Shown here: piece by piece, positions 40,743 to 48,781 of the stretch | Layout: the number at the start of each line of letters is the position of its first letter | Numbering within the stretch: the stretch's first letter is position 1 | Assembly: GCF_010858045.1 (NCBI RefSeq) | Contig: NZ_JAAGVC010000042.1 | Location: forward strand, 1-48,789 | Direction of reading: 5' to 3' | Length of the DNA: 48,789 nt | DNA from: Nocardia cyriacigeorgica | GTDB lineage: Bacteria; Actinomycetota; Actinomycetes; Mycobacteriales; Mycobacteriaceae | Translations under genes and position numbers: made by a program | The notes under the pieces: generated by a model | Seen by the model: the letters and a program-made list of their open reading frames with translations, nothing else | What the model was told of the DNA's origin: nothing | Databases searched by the model: none

Positions 40743-43187
40743 ATGACCGAGAAGAACCTGACCGCCACGCATCTCACCGATCCACAGTCCATGCGCCGCC
40801 CGGCCCGGTCGACGCCGGTGCGCAGCACCTACCGGCTGCAACTGCGCCCGGACCTGCTCACCTTCGCCGACGCCGCCGCCATCGCCGAATACCTGCAGCA
40901 GCTGGGAATCTCGCATCTGTATCTGTCGCCGGTGATGACCGCCGCGCACGGTTCGACGCACGGCTACGACGTCACCGATCCGACCACGGTGTCGGCGGCG
41001 CTGGGCGGCCCGGCCGGGCTCAAGGCGCTCTCGGACGAGGTGCGCAGCCGCGGCATGGGGTTGATCGTCGATCTGGTGCCCAACCATGTGGGTGTCGGCG
41101 ATCCGCGGCAGAACCCGTGGTGGTGGGATGTGCTGCGGCACGGACCGGAATCGCAGTACGCGCATTACTTCGATATCGACTGGAGCCCGCTCAACGGCGC
41201 CGGCGGGCGGCTGGCGCTGCCGGTCTTGCAGAGCGAGAACGATCCGGCGGCCTTGACGGTGGACCGGTCCGGTCCAGAGCCGATGCTCGCGCTGCACGAT
41301 CTGCGGTTCCCGATCGCGCCCGACACCGACGGCGACAACGCGCTGCGCATCCACGACAAACAGCATTACCGGCTGGTGAGCTGGAAGGCGGGCCTGTGCA
41401 GCTACCGCCGGTTCTTCGCGGTGAGCGGGCTGGCGGCGCTGCGTCAGGAAGATCCGGAGGTGTTCGAAGCCACCCATCGTGAGCTAGCGGCCTGGTGTGA
41501 ACACGATCTGATCGACGGTGTGCGCGTCGACCACCCCGACGGGCTGTCCTATCCGGCGGCCTATCTCGCCCGGCTGCGCAGCCTCATCGGCCCCCACCGG
41601 CTGCTGCTGGTGGAGAAGATCCTCGCCAACCGGGAACCGCTGGACGCGACCCTGCCCATCGACGGCACCACCGGTTACGACGCGCTCGCCGATATCGGCG
41701 GGGTGCTGATCGACCCCGGCGGTGAGCAGACGCTGACGGAGTTGTCCCAGCATTTCGCCGGCCACGGCAGCGACCGCGCCTGGATCGGCGAGAAGCAGCA
41801 CCGCATCAAGCGCGCGGTGGCCGAAAGCATTCTGGCACCGGAGATCCGGCGGCTGGTGGCGGCGGTCAAACGCGACGCGGGCGTGAACGGCTTCGACGCC
41901 TCCGGGATCAGCGATATGGCGCTGACCAACGCCACCATCGAGGTGCTGGCGTTCCTTCCGGTGTACCGGGTCGATTACACGCCGCTGGCCGGGATGACCG
42001 GCGCCGTGGTCGCCGATGTGGAAAAACGCAACAGCGAACTCACCGCGCCGCTGTCGGTACTGGTGGCGGCGCTGGCCGCCGGCGGCGAGGCGGCGGTGCG
42101 GTTCAGCCAGGTGGGCGGCGCGATCACGGCCAAAGCCGTCGAGGACACCATGTTCTACCGGGCCGCACGGCTGGTGTCGCTGCAGGAGGTGGGCGGCAAC
42201 CCGGCCCGATTCGGGCATTCGCTCAACGAGTTCCACCTCGCCAACAGCGAACGCGCGCAACGCTGGCCCGCGACCATGACCGCGCTGTCGACCCACGACA
42301 CCAAACGCGGTGAGGATGTGCGCGCCCGCATCGGGGTGCTGTCACAGGTGGCGACGCGGTGGGCGCGGTCGGTGGCGACCTGGCTCGAGCTCACCCCCGG
42401 CCCCGACGGCGCGACGGCACTGTTCCTGTTGCAGAACATGTTCGGGGTGTGGCCCGCAGACGGCCGTCCCGCCGCCTCGGTGCCCGGGCTCCGCGATCGG
42501 CTGCACCGGTTCGCGGAGAAGGCGATTCGCGAGGCAGGCGAGCACACCTCCTGGGAGGAACCCGACCCCGAATTCGAGACCGCCGTGCACACCTGGATCG
42601 ATGCGGTGATCGACGGCCCGGTCGGTTCCGGGCTCGGCGATCTGGTGCACGAACTGGCCCCGCATGCCTGGTCGGATGCGCTGTCGCAGAAACTGCTGCA
42701 ACTGTGCGGGCCCGGGATTCCGGACGTCTATCAGGGCTGCGAGCTGTGGGAGGACTCGCTGGTCGACCCGGACAACCGGCGTCCGGTGGATTTCGCCACC
42801 CGCGCCGGCATGCTGCAATCACTGACGGGCACACCGGGTTTGGACACCACCGGGGCGGCGAAGATGTGGATCGTCGCCTATGCGCTGTGGTTACGCCGGG
42901 AGCGGCCGGACTGCTTCGTCGGCGGCACCTATCTGCCGTTGTTCGCGACCGGCGAGCAGGCGGGCAAGCTGGTGTCCTACGCCCGCGGCCGCGCCGGCGA
43001 CGCGCCGGAGGTGATCGTGGCCGCGACCCGGCACAGCGTATCGCTGGCCGAGACCGGCTGGGGTGACACGGTGCTGGATCTACCGCAGGGCACCTGGACC
43101 GACCGGCTCACCGGGCACACCTTCCAGGGCCGGGCGCGGCTGGAGAAGCTGTTCGCCCGGCTCCCGGTGGCGCTGCTGGTGCGCTGA
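40743..43187 (+). CDS. Malto-oligosyltrehalose synthase
   Basis: The 814-residue GH13 transglycosylase turns the reducing-end alpha-1,4 bond of maltodextrins into the alpha,alpha-1,1 bond of trehalose. Motifs include STYRLQLRPDLLTFADA, GISHLYLSPVMTAAHGSTHGY, DLVPNHVG, GVRVDHPDGL with nucleophile Asp263, VEKIL with Glu291, LSTHDTKRGED and PGIPDVYQG. The ATG at 40743 lies just after glgX. The expected partner treZ, which releases trehalose, does not follow; the next gene is on the other strand. Confidence 0.94.
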   Translation: MTEKNLTATHLTDPQSMRRPARSTPVRSTYRLQLRPDLLTFADAAAIAEYLQQLGISHLYLSPVMTAAHGSTHGYDVTDPTTVSAALGGPAGLKALSDEVRSRGMGLIVDLVPNHVGVGDPRQNPWWWDVLRHGPESQYAHYFDIDWSPLNGAGGRLALPVLQSENDPAALTVDRSGPEPMLALHDLRFPIAPDTDGDNALRIHDKQHYRLVSWKAGLCSYRRFFAVSGLAALRQEDPEVFEATHRELAAWCEHDLIDGVRVDHPDGLSYPAAYLARLRSLIGPHRLLLVEKILANREPLDATLPIDGTTGYDALADIGGVLIDPGGEQTLTELSQHFAGHGSDRAWIGEKQHRIKRAVAESILAPEIRRLVAAVKRDAGVNGFDASGISDMALTNATIEVLAFLPVYRVDYTPLAGMTGAVVADVEKRNSELTAPLSVLVAALAAGGEAAVRFSQVGGAITAKAVEDTMFYRAARLVSLQEVGGNPARFGHSLNEFHLANSERAQRWPATMTALSTHDTKRGEDVRARIGVLSQVATRWARSVATWLELTPGPDGATALFLLQNMFGVWPADGRPAASVPGLRDRLHRFAEKAIREAGEHTSWEEPDPEFETAVHTWIDAVIDGPVGSGLGDLVHELAPHAWSDALSQKLLQLCGPGIPDVYQGCELWEDSLVDPDNRRPVDFATRAGMLQSLTGTPGLDTTGAAKMWIVAYALWLRRERPDCFVGGTYLPLFATGEQAGKLVSYARGRAGDAPEVIVAATRHSVSLAETGWGDTVLDLPQGTWTDRLTGHTFQGRARLEKLFARLPVALLVR

Positions 43188-43191
43188 ACGC

Positions 43192-44334
43192 TCAGGCGCC
43201 CAGTTTCGCCGTCACCGGGACGGTCTTCTCGATGAGTTCCTCGGGGAACATTCCGCCCAGCTCCTCGCGCCAGCGGCGCAGGTTGGCGGGGCGGTACTCG
43301 TCGTTCTGGGTGCAGGAGGCCAAGCGGATGCCGATGTCCTCGGCGACGCCGAGTTTGCGCCAGGAATCCCAGTGGAACCGCGGACTGCGCGGATTCCGCA
43401 GCGCCCGCGCCAGATTCAGGACCCGGTAACCGATGCCGAGCGAGTCGTGCCTGCGCATGTGGTCGGCGCCCGCGGTGCAACGCTCGGACAGCGCGTCGAG
43501 GCGCTCGCGGTCGAACACCAGCCCCACCGATTCGGCTTCGGCCACCATCCACCGCAACGTGATATCCGACAGCCCGCATTCGGCGTAACCGCCACCGATA
43601 TCGCTGTGCACGCCCTCGAACCACACCTGCTTCACCCGCTGGAAACCCCTGCGGTACTTCACATTCGGCTCCACCGGGACCTCCCACAGGCAGGGCTCGA
43701 AGTTGCGGCGCCGCTCGTCGATGGCCAGGGCCTGGCGCGCGCAGTGCACCGCGGGGCCGAGGCGCACGTCGTGGAATTTGTGCCGCAGCGACGTCAGCCC
43801 CGGCACCCCCAGCGCGCCGACAGTGTCGAAGACGCCGAGGAAATCGATCTTGGCCGGACCGGGATGGCAGTTCTCGCTCCGGAACTTCTCCCACTCGGCG
43901 GGTGTCTCACCGTCCGGCGGCACGGGCTGCTTGTGGATCTTCAACGCCTCCGGGTACATGCCGTCGATCATCGCTTCCGGCGTCATGATCCCGATCCGCC
44001 CGATGAGACCCGCCAAACTGCGCGCGGTGAAGGCGCCGCGGCTGAAACCGAAGATGAAGATCTGATCCCCCGGCTCCCAGTTCAACGCCAGATGCCAGTA
44101 GGCCGCCGATAGATTCGCCTCCAATCCGAGACCGAACGCCCCGCCCATCAGGCGGTCGGCCAGGAAGCCCTGGGTGCCGGGCCCCGGCACGTAGGTGACC
44201 CACTGGGCGACCGGCCGCCCCTGCTCGTCGGGCGCCTCGATCCGGATGGTCTGCGCGATCTTGATGATGTTGGATACCGTCGTGCTCGACTCGGCCTTCC
44301 AGGTGCCGTCGCAGCACACCACAAGTCGTTTCAT
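43192..44334 (-). CDS. DUF2235 alpha/beta hydrolase (Tle1-like fold)
   Basis: The 380-residue product is a DUF2235 protein: MKRLVVCCDGTW at the N-terminus, the nucleophile elbow GFSRGA with Ser98, FLGVFDTVGALG, and HSDIGGGYAECGLSDITLRWM. The fold is shared by Tle1-type lipases of type VI secretion systems, but most free-standing members are uncharacterised; nothing here suggests type VI secretion. The ATG at 44334 follows GGGAGGATC. It converges with treY four bases away and shares orientation with the double-cupin gene upstream. Confidence 0.8.
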   Translation of the reverse strand: MKRLVVCCDGTWKAESSTTVSNIIKIAQTIRIEAPDEQGRPVAQWVTYVPGPGTQGFLADRLMGGAFGLGLEANLSAAYWHLALNWEPGDQIFIFGFSRGAFTARSLAGLIGRIGIMTPEAMIDGMYPEALKIHKQPVPPDGETPAEWEKFRSENCHPGPAKIDFLGVFDTVGALGVPGLTSLRHKFHDVRLGPAVHCARQALAIDERRRNFEPCLWEVPVEPNVKYRRGFQRVKQVWFEGVHSDIGGGYAECGLSDITLRWMVAEAESVGLVFDRERLDALSERCTAGADHMRRHDSLGIGYRVLNLARALRNPRSPRFHWDSWRKLGVAEDIGIRLASCTQNDEYRPANLRRWREELGGMFPEELIEKTVPVTAKLGA

Positions 44335-44479
44335 ATCCAGATCCTCCCGCCGCGCCCGCTCCGGGACCCGCGTACTCGACTACCCGAATATTCGTTCCCG
44401 CCCCCGGGGCCGTTAATGAGCGATTACTCGTGCCACCGTAACGACCCGCGGGTTCGCCGCGCCAGACCTCGACGCGTCG

Positions 44480-45427
44480 TCAGTCCTCGTCGTAGACGAC
44501 GTGATAGCGGCGGGTGTAGCGATTGAGCGCCGCCGGATCGAAACGGCCGCCCGAGGTGACCTCGGTGCGATGTTCGATGATCGCCTCGACCACGCACTCC
44601 CAACCGCCGGGTGAGGAGATCTGGACGACGCGCGGGGGCGGGTTCGAGCCAGGACGAAGCGCGTGCGGCACACCATGCGGCAACAGGACCACCTGGCCCG
44701 GACCCGCGACCTGGATACGGTCGTCGAATTCGACTTCGAGGAGACCGTCCAGCACATAGATGCACTCATCGGCGACGTGGTGCGTGTGCCGCGGAATCGG
44801 CTGGGCAACCGTGACTTCCAGTGCCGAGAACAGCCCGTCGGTATCCTCGGTACGTGCCTTCACACTGAAGGCCGGGGGAATCGGGATACGGCCGGGCCGG
44901 GCTTCCCCCTTGCCGAGCAGGTAGAAACGATCGGGGTCGCCCCACTCCTTCGGGTCGTCGTGGCCCAGGTGGTAGCGCATGCCGAAGGGCTTGCCGATCT
45001 CGTTGGCCTCGACCCAGTCACGATCGGCGGTCCAGTCACCACTCTGCCGCGCCTCGACCACCGCCTCCAGGTAGCGCTCCCAACCGGACGGCGCGGACAG
45101 CTGCAACGCGTGCACCGGAGTGTCCGCTCCGCCGAGGTTGCGCATCGCGTGGGTGATGCCGCGCGGAACCAGGAAGCACATTCCGCTGGTGAAGCGGTGG
45201 GTGTTACCGCGGTAGTCCAGCCCGAGCTCGCCGTCGATGACATAGACGAACTCGTCGAAGTTGTCGTGCACATGGGCGGGAATGTCGCCGTTGCTGCGGT
45301 TCTCCATCAGGGTGAACCGGCCCTCGGTGTCGTCGGTTCCCGCCTTGACGGTCGTCCACGGCGGCAGCGGGACTCGGGTGGGCCGTGAGGCGCCGGCCTC
45401 GAGCAGATAGAAGCGATCCTTGGACAT
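44480..45427 (-). CDS. Double-cupin protein (bicupin), probable metal-dependent dioxygenase-like
   Basis: The 315-residue product consists of two homologous cupin halves: each starts with DRFYLL-x-x-G, RP-x-R-x-P-x-PP and VKA-x-T-x-DT, indicating internal duplication. Both halves keep ligands: HVHDNFDEFVYV with later GITHAM in the first, HTHHVADECIYV with GVPHAL in the second. Similar folds are quercetin or gentisate dioxygenases, but the substrate is unknown. The ATG at 45427 follows GGAGAGGA. It is divergent from a TetR gene with a 23-bp operator just upstream. Confidence 0.78.
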   Translation of the reverse strand: MSKDRFYLLEAGASRPTRVPLPPWTTVKAGTDDTEGRFTLMENRSNGDIPAHVHDNFDEFVYVIDGELGLDYRGNTHRFTSGMCFLVPRGITHAMRNLGGADTPVHALQLSAPSGWERYLEAVVEARQSGDWTADRDWVEANEIGKPFGMRYHLGHDDPKEWGDPDRFYLLGKGEARPGRIPIPPAFSVKARTEDTDGLFSALEVTVAQPIPRHTHHVADECIYVLDGLLEVEFDDRIQVAGPGQVVLLPHGVPHALRPGSNPPPRVVQISSPGGWECVVEAIIEHRTEVTSGGRFDPAALNRYTRRYHVVYDED

Positions 45428-45441
45428 CACAATCCTCTCCC

Positions 45442-45464
45442 GAACCGGATTCGGATTCCGGTTC
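45442..45464. promoter_or_regulatory. 23-bp near-perfect palindrome before the double-cupin gene
   Basis: The dyad starts GAACCGGA (45442-45449) and ends TCCGGTTC (45457-45464); ten of eleven base pairs match around a central G. It lies 15 bases before the double-cupin start. Its GATTCCGGTTCCG stretch (45455-45467) resembles motifs before the TetR gene and the downstream operon. Confidence 0.7.
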
Positions 45465-45582
45465 CGATTACCGACCATCGCAGAGCCCGCGGCCGCTGTC
45501 AATCCCCGAAGCACGCTCCCCCGGCCGCCCGCCGGGTGTCGATCAGGTAACCGGATCGCGACCATGGAGTACGCTGCCGAAT

Positions 45583-45597
45583 CGGAATCCACTTCCG
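45583..45597. promoter_or_regulatory. Operator-like dyad before the TetR gene
   Basis: CGGAATCCACTTCCG has CGGAA/TTCCG arms with a five-base centre and lies 22 bases before the TetR ATG. Its GAATCC-CTTCCG core recurs at 46674-46686, and a related form lies at 45455-45467, suggesting autoregulation. Confidence 0.6.
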
Positions 45598-45618
45598 TCG
45601 ACCGAAAGCCTCCACCTC

Positions 45619-46176
45619 ATGTCGAATCCACCCCGCCGCCTGCGCGCTGATGCCGGACGTAATCGAGCTCGCGTGCTCGAGGCCGCGACCGCGCTCTTCG
45701 CCGAGCGCGGGGACGAGGTCCAGATGTCGGAGGTCGCCGGCGCCGCGGGCGTGGGCGTCGGAACGATCTATCGCCACTTCCCCACGCGGCAGGCGCTCAT
45801 GGAGGCCATCGCCGAACAGCGCTTCATCCAGATTCTGGACTCCGCCCGGACCAAACGGCCGGAATTCGCCACCGGCATCGAGGCGGTGCGATGGCTGCTG
45901 TCACATGTCGGCCAGGTACACGAAGGGGGGCGCACCCTCTCGAGGATGATCGAGTCGACACTCGGCAGCATCGCCCCACAGGGCCCCGTCGAAGCCGAAC
46001 TCTTCGAGTTCGCTTCATCGATTCTCGAGCAGGGCAGATCCGACGGATCCCTGCGCCCTGATGTCACCTCCGACGACCTCTACATGATCATCGGTTCGCT
46101 CGCCACCGTGGTGCGCGCCGATCTCGGCGACTGGCATCGGTTCATCGACATCGTCCTCGATGGCCTGAAGCCCTGA
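45619..46176 (+). CDS. TetR family transcriptional regulator
   Basis: The 185-residue product has an N-terminal TetR helix-turn-helix (about residues 14-60, DEVQMSEVAGAAGVGVGT then IYRHFPTRQ) and a C-terminal helical ligand domain (SLRPDVTSDDLYMIIGSLATVV). The ATG at 45619 is chosen because the DNA-binding domain starts about 12 residues later, as usual. Related inverted repeats precede the double-cupin gene, this gene, and the operon beginning at 46737, so it probably controls all three. Confidence 0.85.
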   Translation: MSNPPRRLRADAGRNRARVLEAATALFAERGDEVQMSEVAGAAGVGVGTIYRHFPTRQALMEAIAEQRFIQILDSARTKRPEFATGIEAVRWLLSHVGQVHEGGRTLSRMIESTLGSIAPQGPVEAELFEFASSILEQGRSDGSLRPDVTSDDLYMIIGSLATVVRADLGDWHRFIDIVLDGLKP

Positions 46177-46180
46177 GACT

Positions 46181-46528
46181 TTCGGCATTCCAGCACGCGG
46201 GCGTCGCGTCGGCCACACATTCCACTCACCCGGCGAGGGATTCGATGAGGTATCGGCCAACATCGCCGAGGACTTCCTCCGTGCGCGCCGCAGCACCGGT
46301 CGCCAACTCGGTCATAGCCGACATCGCCGCACACTGAGCCTGGCCGCCGCACTGATCCTTCGAGCTCCGCGCACGGTCACCGCGTCGGTGATCGGCACGG
46401 GTGCCGTCATCGCGGCCGCGGGTATGGCGTGGTGGCTCACCCATCCGGTCGACCAGAGCCGCCCGGGGGCACCGGAATGCCTACCGGGTAACGCGATCTA
46501 CAACGTCATACACGGCTCTATCTGCTGA
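46181..46528 (+). pseudogene. Possible remnant of a membrane protein gene
   Basis: The 560-base stretch 46177-46736 holds no intact gene. One plus frame is open up to the TGA at 46528 and reads like a protein end: a basic part (RRSTGRQLGHSRHRRT), a membrane helix (ASVIGTGAVIAAAGMAWWLTH) and a short tail with two cysteines. No good start codon exists; the nearest GTG (46388) gives only 46 residues. A hairpin ten bases after the stop looks like its terminator. It may be a decayed gene or a very small one. Confidence 0.35.
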
Positions 46529-46537
46529 CGGGTACCC

Positions 46538-46571
46538 CGGGGCATGGCCGCCGTCGGCGTGCCATGCCCCG
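46538..46571 (+). terminator. Hairpin after the remnant frame
   Basis: CGGGGCATGGC (46538-46548) pairs perfectly with GCCATGCCCCG (46561-46571) around a 12-base loop. It separates the remnant from the promoter of the following operon. Confidence 0.6.
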
Positions 46572-46632
46572 AGACGAGCCCCCAGGCCACCATCGGCGGC
46601 CATCAGGGCGGCGATCGCATCCAGAAGTTTCC

Positions 46633-46687
46633 TTGACAAGCGCGATATCTCCTCTTGTACCGTATCGGAATGTGAATCCGCTTCCGA
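46633..46687 (+). promoter_or_regulatory. Promoter and TetR-type operator of the DoxX operon
   Basis: TTGACA (46633-46638) and a TACCGT -10-like box (46658-46663, 19-base spacer) precede an inverted repeat with TCGGAA (46665-46670) and TTCCGA (46682-46687) arms. Within it GAATCCGCTTCCG (46674-46686) matches 12 of 13 bases of the motif before the TetR gene. A bound repressor would cover the transcription start. Confidence 0.6.
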
Positions 46688-46736
46688 ATAGAGCGCGTGT
46701 GGACTCGGCGGCCCGGAGCAGGAGGTATGACATCTC

Positions 46737-47240
46737 ATGAGCACAACGCTTCTGGCGACGCATGTGACCGCAGCGCTACTGCTGGCGGTGCTGCTCGGTG
46801 TGCAGTGCGGCGAGCTGGGCCGGCTGCGGCGCGCGTCGACGACTCGGGCACCGAGGCGAGTGCTGATCTCGATCGGCGCGATCCTGCCGGTCACCGTGTT
46901 CGTCGCGGGAACCGGTGGCCGGCTGTTGAATTCGGGATCACACGTCGGCGCATGGGCCGCCGCCGGCATGGTCTCCAGCACACTCATCTTCCTCACCTCC
47001 CTGAACGCACTGCGAGTGCTGGGGCGGCGGAAGACGGCCTCGGTCGCCATCGGCGCCGCTGCCGCGGTGACGATCGCCGCATCGCAGTGGGGCACACCGG
47101 CATTCACCCTGACCGGCGCCTACCTCATGGCCGCTCGCCCCACAGACCTGATCCCGGCGTTCGCACCGATCGCGCTGGCGGTCGCGGTCACCGTGGTGAT
47201 GTGCGTGCGGGCCACGGCGGGTCGCGTCGCGGCGGCCTGA
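46737..47240 (+). CDS. Membrane protein of unknown function
   Basis: The 167-residue product has about five membrane segments (THVTAALLLAVLLGVQCG, VLISIGAILPVTVFVAGTG, AWAAAGMVSSTLIFLTSL, ASVAIGAAAAVTIAA, FAPIALAVAVTVVMCV). I recognise no family. The ATG at 46737 follows GGAGGT with about ten bases between. It is the first gene of a three-gene operon with the DoxX-like and split-barrel proteins, behind a TetR-type operator. Confidence 0.7.
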   Translation: MSTTLLATHVTAALLLAVLLGVQCGELGRLRRASTTRAPRRVLISIGAILPVTVFVAGTGGRLLNSGSHVGAWAAAGMVSSTLIFLTSLNALRVLGRRKTASVAIGAAAAVTIAASQWGTPAFTLTGAYLMAARPTDLIPAFAPIALAVAVTVVMCVRATAGRVAAA

Positions 47241-47280
47241 CGAATCGAATCATCGACACATCGAGCAGTGAGGAATTCAG

Positions 47281-47796
47281 ATGACACCCACACACACCAC
47301 CGAGGCGTCGTCGGAGGACGTCGTCCGACTCAAATACTGGTCAGCGGCAACAATTTTCGCGCGACTCGCGCTCGGCGTGGGCTTCCTGTCCGCGGTCGGC
47401 GACCGGTTCGGACTGTGGGGTGAACCGGGTACCGGCAATGTCGCCTGGGGCGAATTCGAGGCGTTCACCGCCTACGTCGACGATCTGGCGCCGTATATGC
47501 CCGAACTGCTGGTCGACATCACCGCCTGGACCTCGACTGCCGCCGAAGCGGTACTCGGCGTCGCACTGCTGCTCGGGGTCGCGATGCGGTGGACGGCCGC
47601 GGCGACGCTGGTGACCCTGCTCGCGTTCGGCGGATCCATGTTCTTCTTCTCGGGCCCCGAATCACCGTTGAACGCCTCGGTGTTCAGCGCGGCCGCCGCC
47701 GCGGCGCTGCTGGCGCTGTCGCCGGAACGCGCGCACGTACTCAGCGTCGATCATCTCCGCCGCGGCCCTTCCGCTCGCGCAGGAGTCGAGCGATGA
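47281..47796 (+). CDS. DoxX-like membrane protein
   Basis: The 171-residue product resembles the DoxX/DoxD family: a first helix with ATIFARLALGVGFLSAVGDRFGLWG, a periplasmic loop with LAPYMPELL, and helices WTSTAAEAVLGVALLLGVAMRW and AATLVTLLAFGGSMFFF. Family members join membrane oxidoreductase or thiol-stress complexes in mycobacteria; the function here is unproven. It follows the first membrane protein by 40 bases and overlaps the next gene by four bases (ATGA). Confidence 0.72.
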   Translation: MTPTHTTEASSEDVVRLKYWSAATIFARLALGVGFLSAVGDRFGLWGEPGTGNVAWGEFEAFTAYVDDLAPYMPELLVDITAWTSTAAEAVLGVALLLGVAMRWTAAATLVTLLAFGGSMFFFSGPESPLNASVFSAAAAAALLALSPERAHVLSVDHLRRGPSARAGVER

Positions 47797-48254
47797 CATA
47801 CATCGACGAGGACATGCGCCGCGTCGTCGACCGGGCCAAGCTGGCCTTCGTCGCGACCGTGCGGCCCGACCATTCGCCGAACATCTCGCCGAAGGGGTCG
47901 GTGCGCGTCTACGACGACCAGCACCTGGTGTTCATGGACATCGCCTCACCCGGCACCGTGGCGAATCTGGCGCAGAACCCGGGTATCGAGATCGCCGTGG
48001 TGGACTTCATCGCCCGCCGGGGATACCGATTCACCGGCCTCGCGGAATTTCGCGATCCCGGCACCCCCGAGTACCTGTGGCTCCAGTCCTGGCTGCTGGA
48101 CCGAAACGGGCCCGGCTACCCCGCGCATCGCGTCATCTTCGTCCGGGTCGAGGAGATAGCGCCGATCAATTCGCCCGCATACGAGTTCGGAAACGCCACC
48201 GAGCAGCAACTGTCGGCGCAGTGGCGCACGATCTACACCGAAGCCGGCCACTGA
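47793..48254 (+). CDS. Pyridoxamine 5'-phosphate oxidase-like flavin-binding protein
   Basis: The 153-residue product has the split-barrel fold of PNPOx-like proteins: AKLAFVATVRPDHSPNISPKGSVRVYDDQHLVF, TVANLAQNPGIEIAVVDF and GYRFTGLAEF. Actinobacterial members bind FMN or F420 and reduce or store various substrates; true PNPOx activity is unlikely at this length. The ATG at 47793 overlaps the DoxX-like stop, so the two are translated together, suggesting a membrane-linked redox function. Confidence 0.8.
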   Translation: MTYIDEDMRRVVDRAKLAFVATVRPDHSPNISPKGSVRVYDDQHLVFMDIASPGTVANLAQNPGIEIAVVDFIARRGYRFTGLAEFRDPGTPEYLWLQSWLLDRNGPGYPAHRVIFVRVEEIAPINSPAYEFGNATEQQLSAQWRTIYTEAGH

Positions 48255-48318
48255 ACGAGGACGAGACCGCGCCGTGTCCCGGTAGCACCCATGCGGTGCC
48301 GGTCCCGTTATCGAACTA

Positions 48319-48356
48319 CGACGAATCCGGTCGGGAGATCCCGACCGGATTCGTCG
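48319..48356. terminator. Strong bidirectional hairpin
   Basis: A 17-bp perfect stem (48319-48335 with 48340-48356; left arm CGACGAATCCGGTCGGG) closes the loop AGAT. It lies between the convergent split-barrel gene and the last membrane protein gene and should end both transcripts. Confidence 0.85.
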
Positions 48357-48385
48357 ATGTTCTTGTGCCGAGCAGCTTTCCGAAA

Positions 48386-48781
48386 TCAGCGCGCGCGGCG
48401 CAGGCCCAGGTATTGCATGGCCGCGAAGGCGCCGACGACGATGGCCTGGAGGACGGCCCATACGGTGCCGATCGCGTTCACGTCGAGTACGCCGGCGATC
48501 AGGGCCGCCAGGCTCACCACCACCCAGGCGGCGTTACCGGTGATCACCGCGCGCACGGCGACGGGGTTGATGTTCGCCGGGAGGCCGACGAGGGCGACGC
48601 CGATGCCGTAGAGGGTGAGGAAGATGCCGATGGGGATGCCGACAGCGGTGTCCAGGCCGAGCAAGGATTCGATCGGGCCGGACAGCGCGAGGTAGGCCAG
48701 GCCGTTGGCGGCGGTCACCACCGCGTCGAGGCGCAGCGAGAACCGCAGCAGGGCGGGGCCGGGGGCGAGCAGGGTGGACAC
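48386..48781 (-). CDS. Small integral membrane protein
   Basis: The 131-residue product has four membrane segments (LDAVVTAANGLAYLALSG, GIPIGIFLTLYGIGVALVG, AVITGNAAWVVVSLAALIAG, TVWAVLQAIVVGAFAAMQYLG) and resembles small four-helix membrane proteins of unknown role in actinomycetes. The visible start is a GTG at 48781, eight bases from the window edge, so the true start and its ribosome binding site may lie outside. Confidence 0.65.
   Translation of the reverse strand: MSTLLAPGPALLRFSLRLDAVVTAANGLAYLALSGPIESLLGLDTAVGIPIGIFLTLYGIGVALVGLPANINPVAVRAVITGNAAWVVVSLAALIAGVLDVNAIGTVWAVLQAIVVGAFAAMQYLGLRRAR

Noticed and set aside
43192..44334. DUF2235 gene as evidence of a type VI secretion effector
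   Set aside because: No VgrG, Hcp, PAAR or immunity-like neighbours are present, and actinomycetes generally lack this system.
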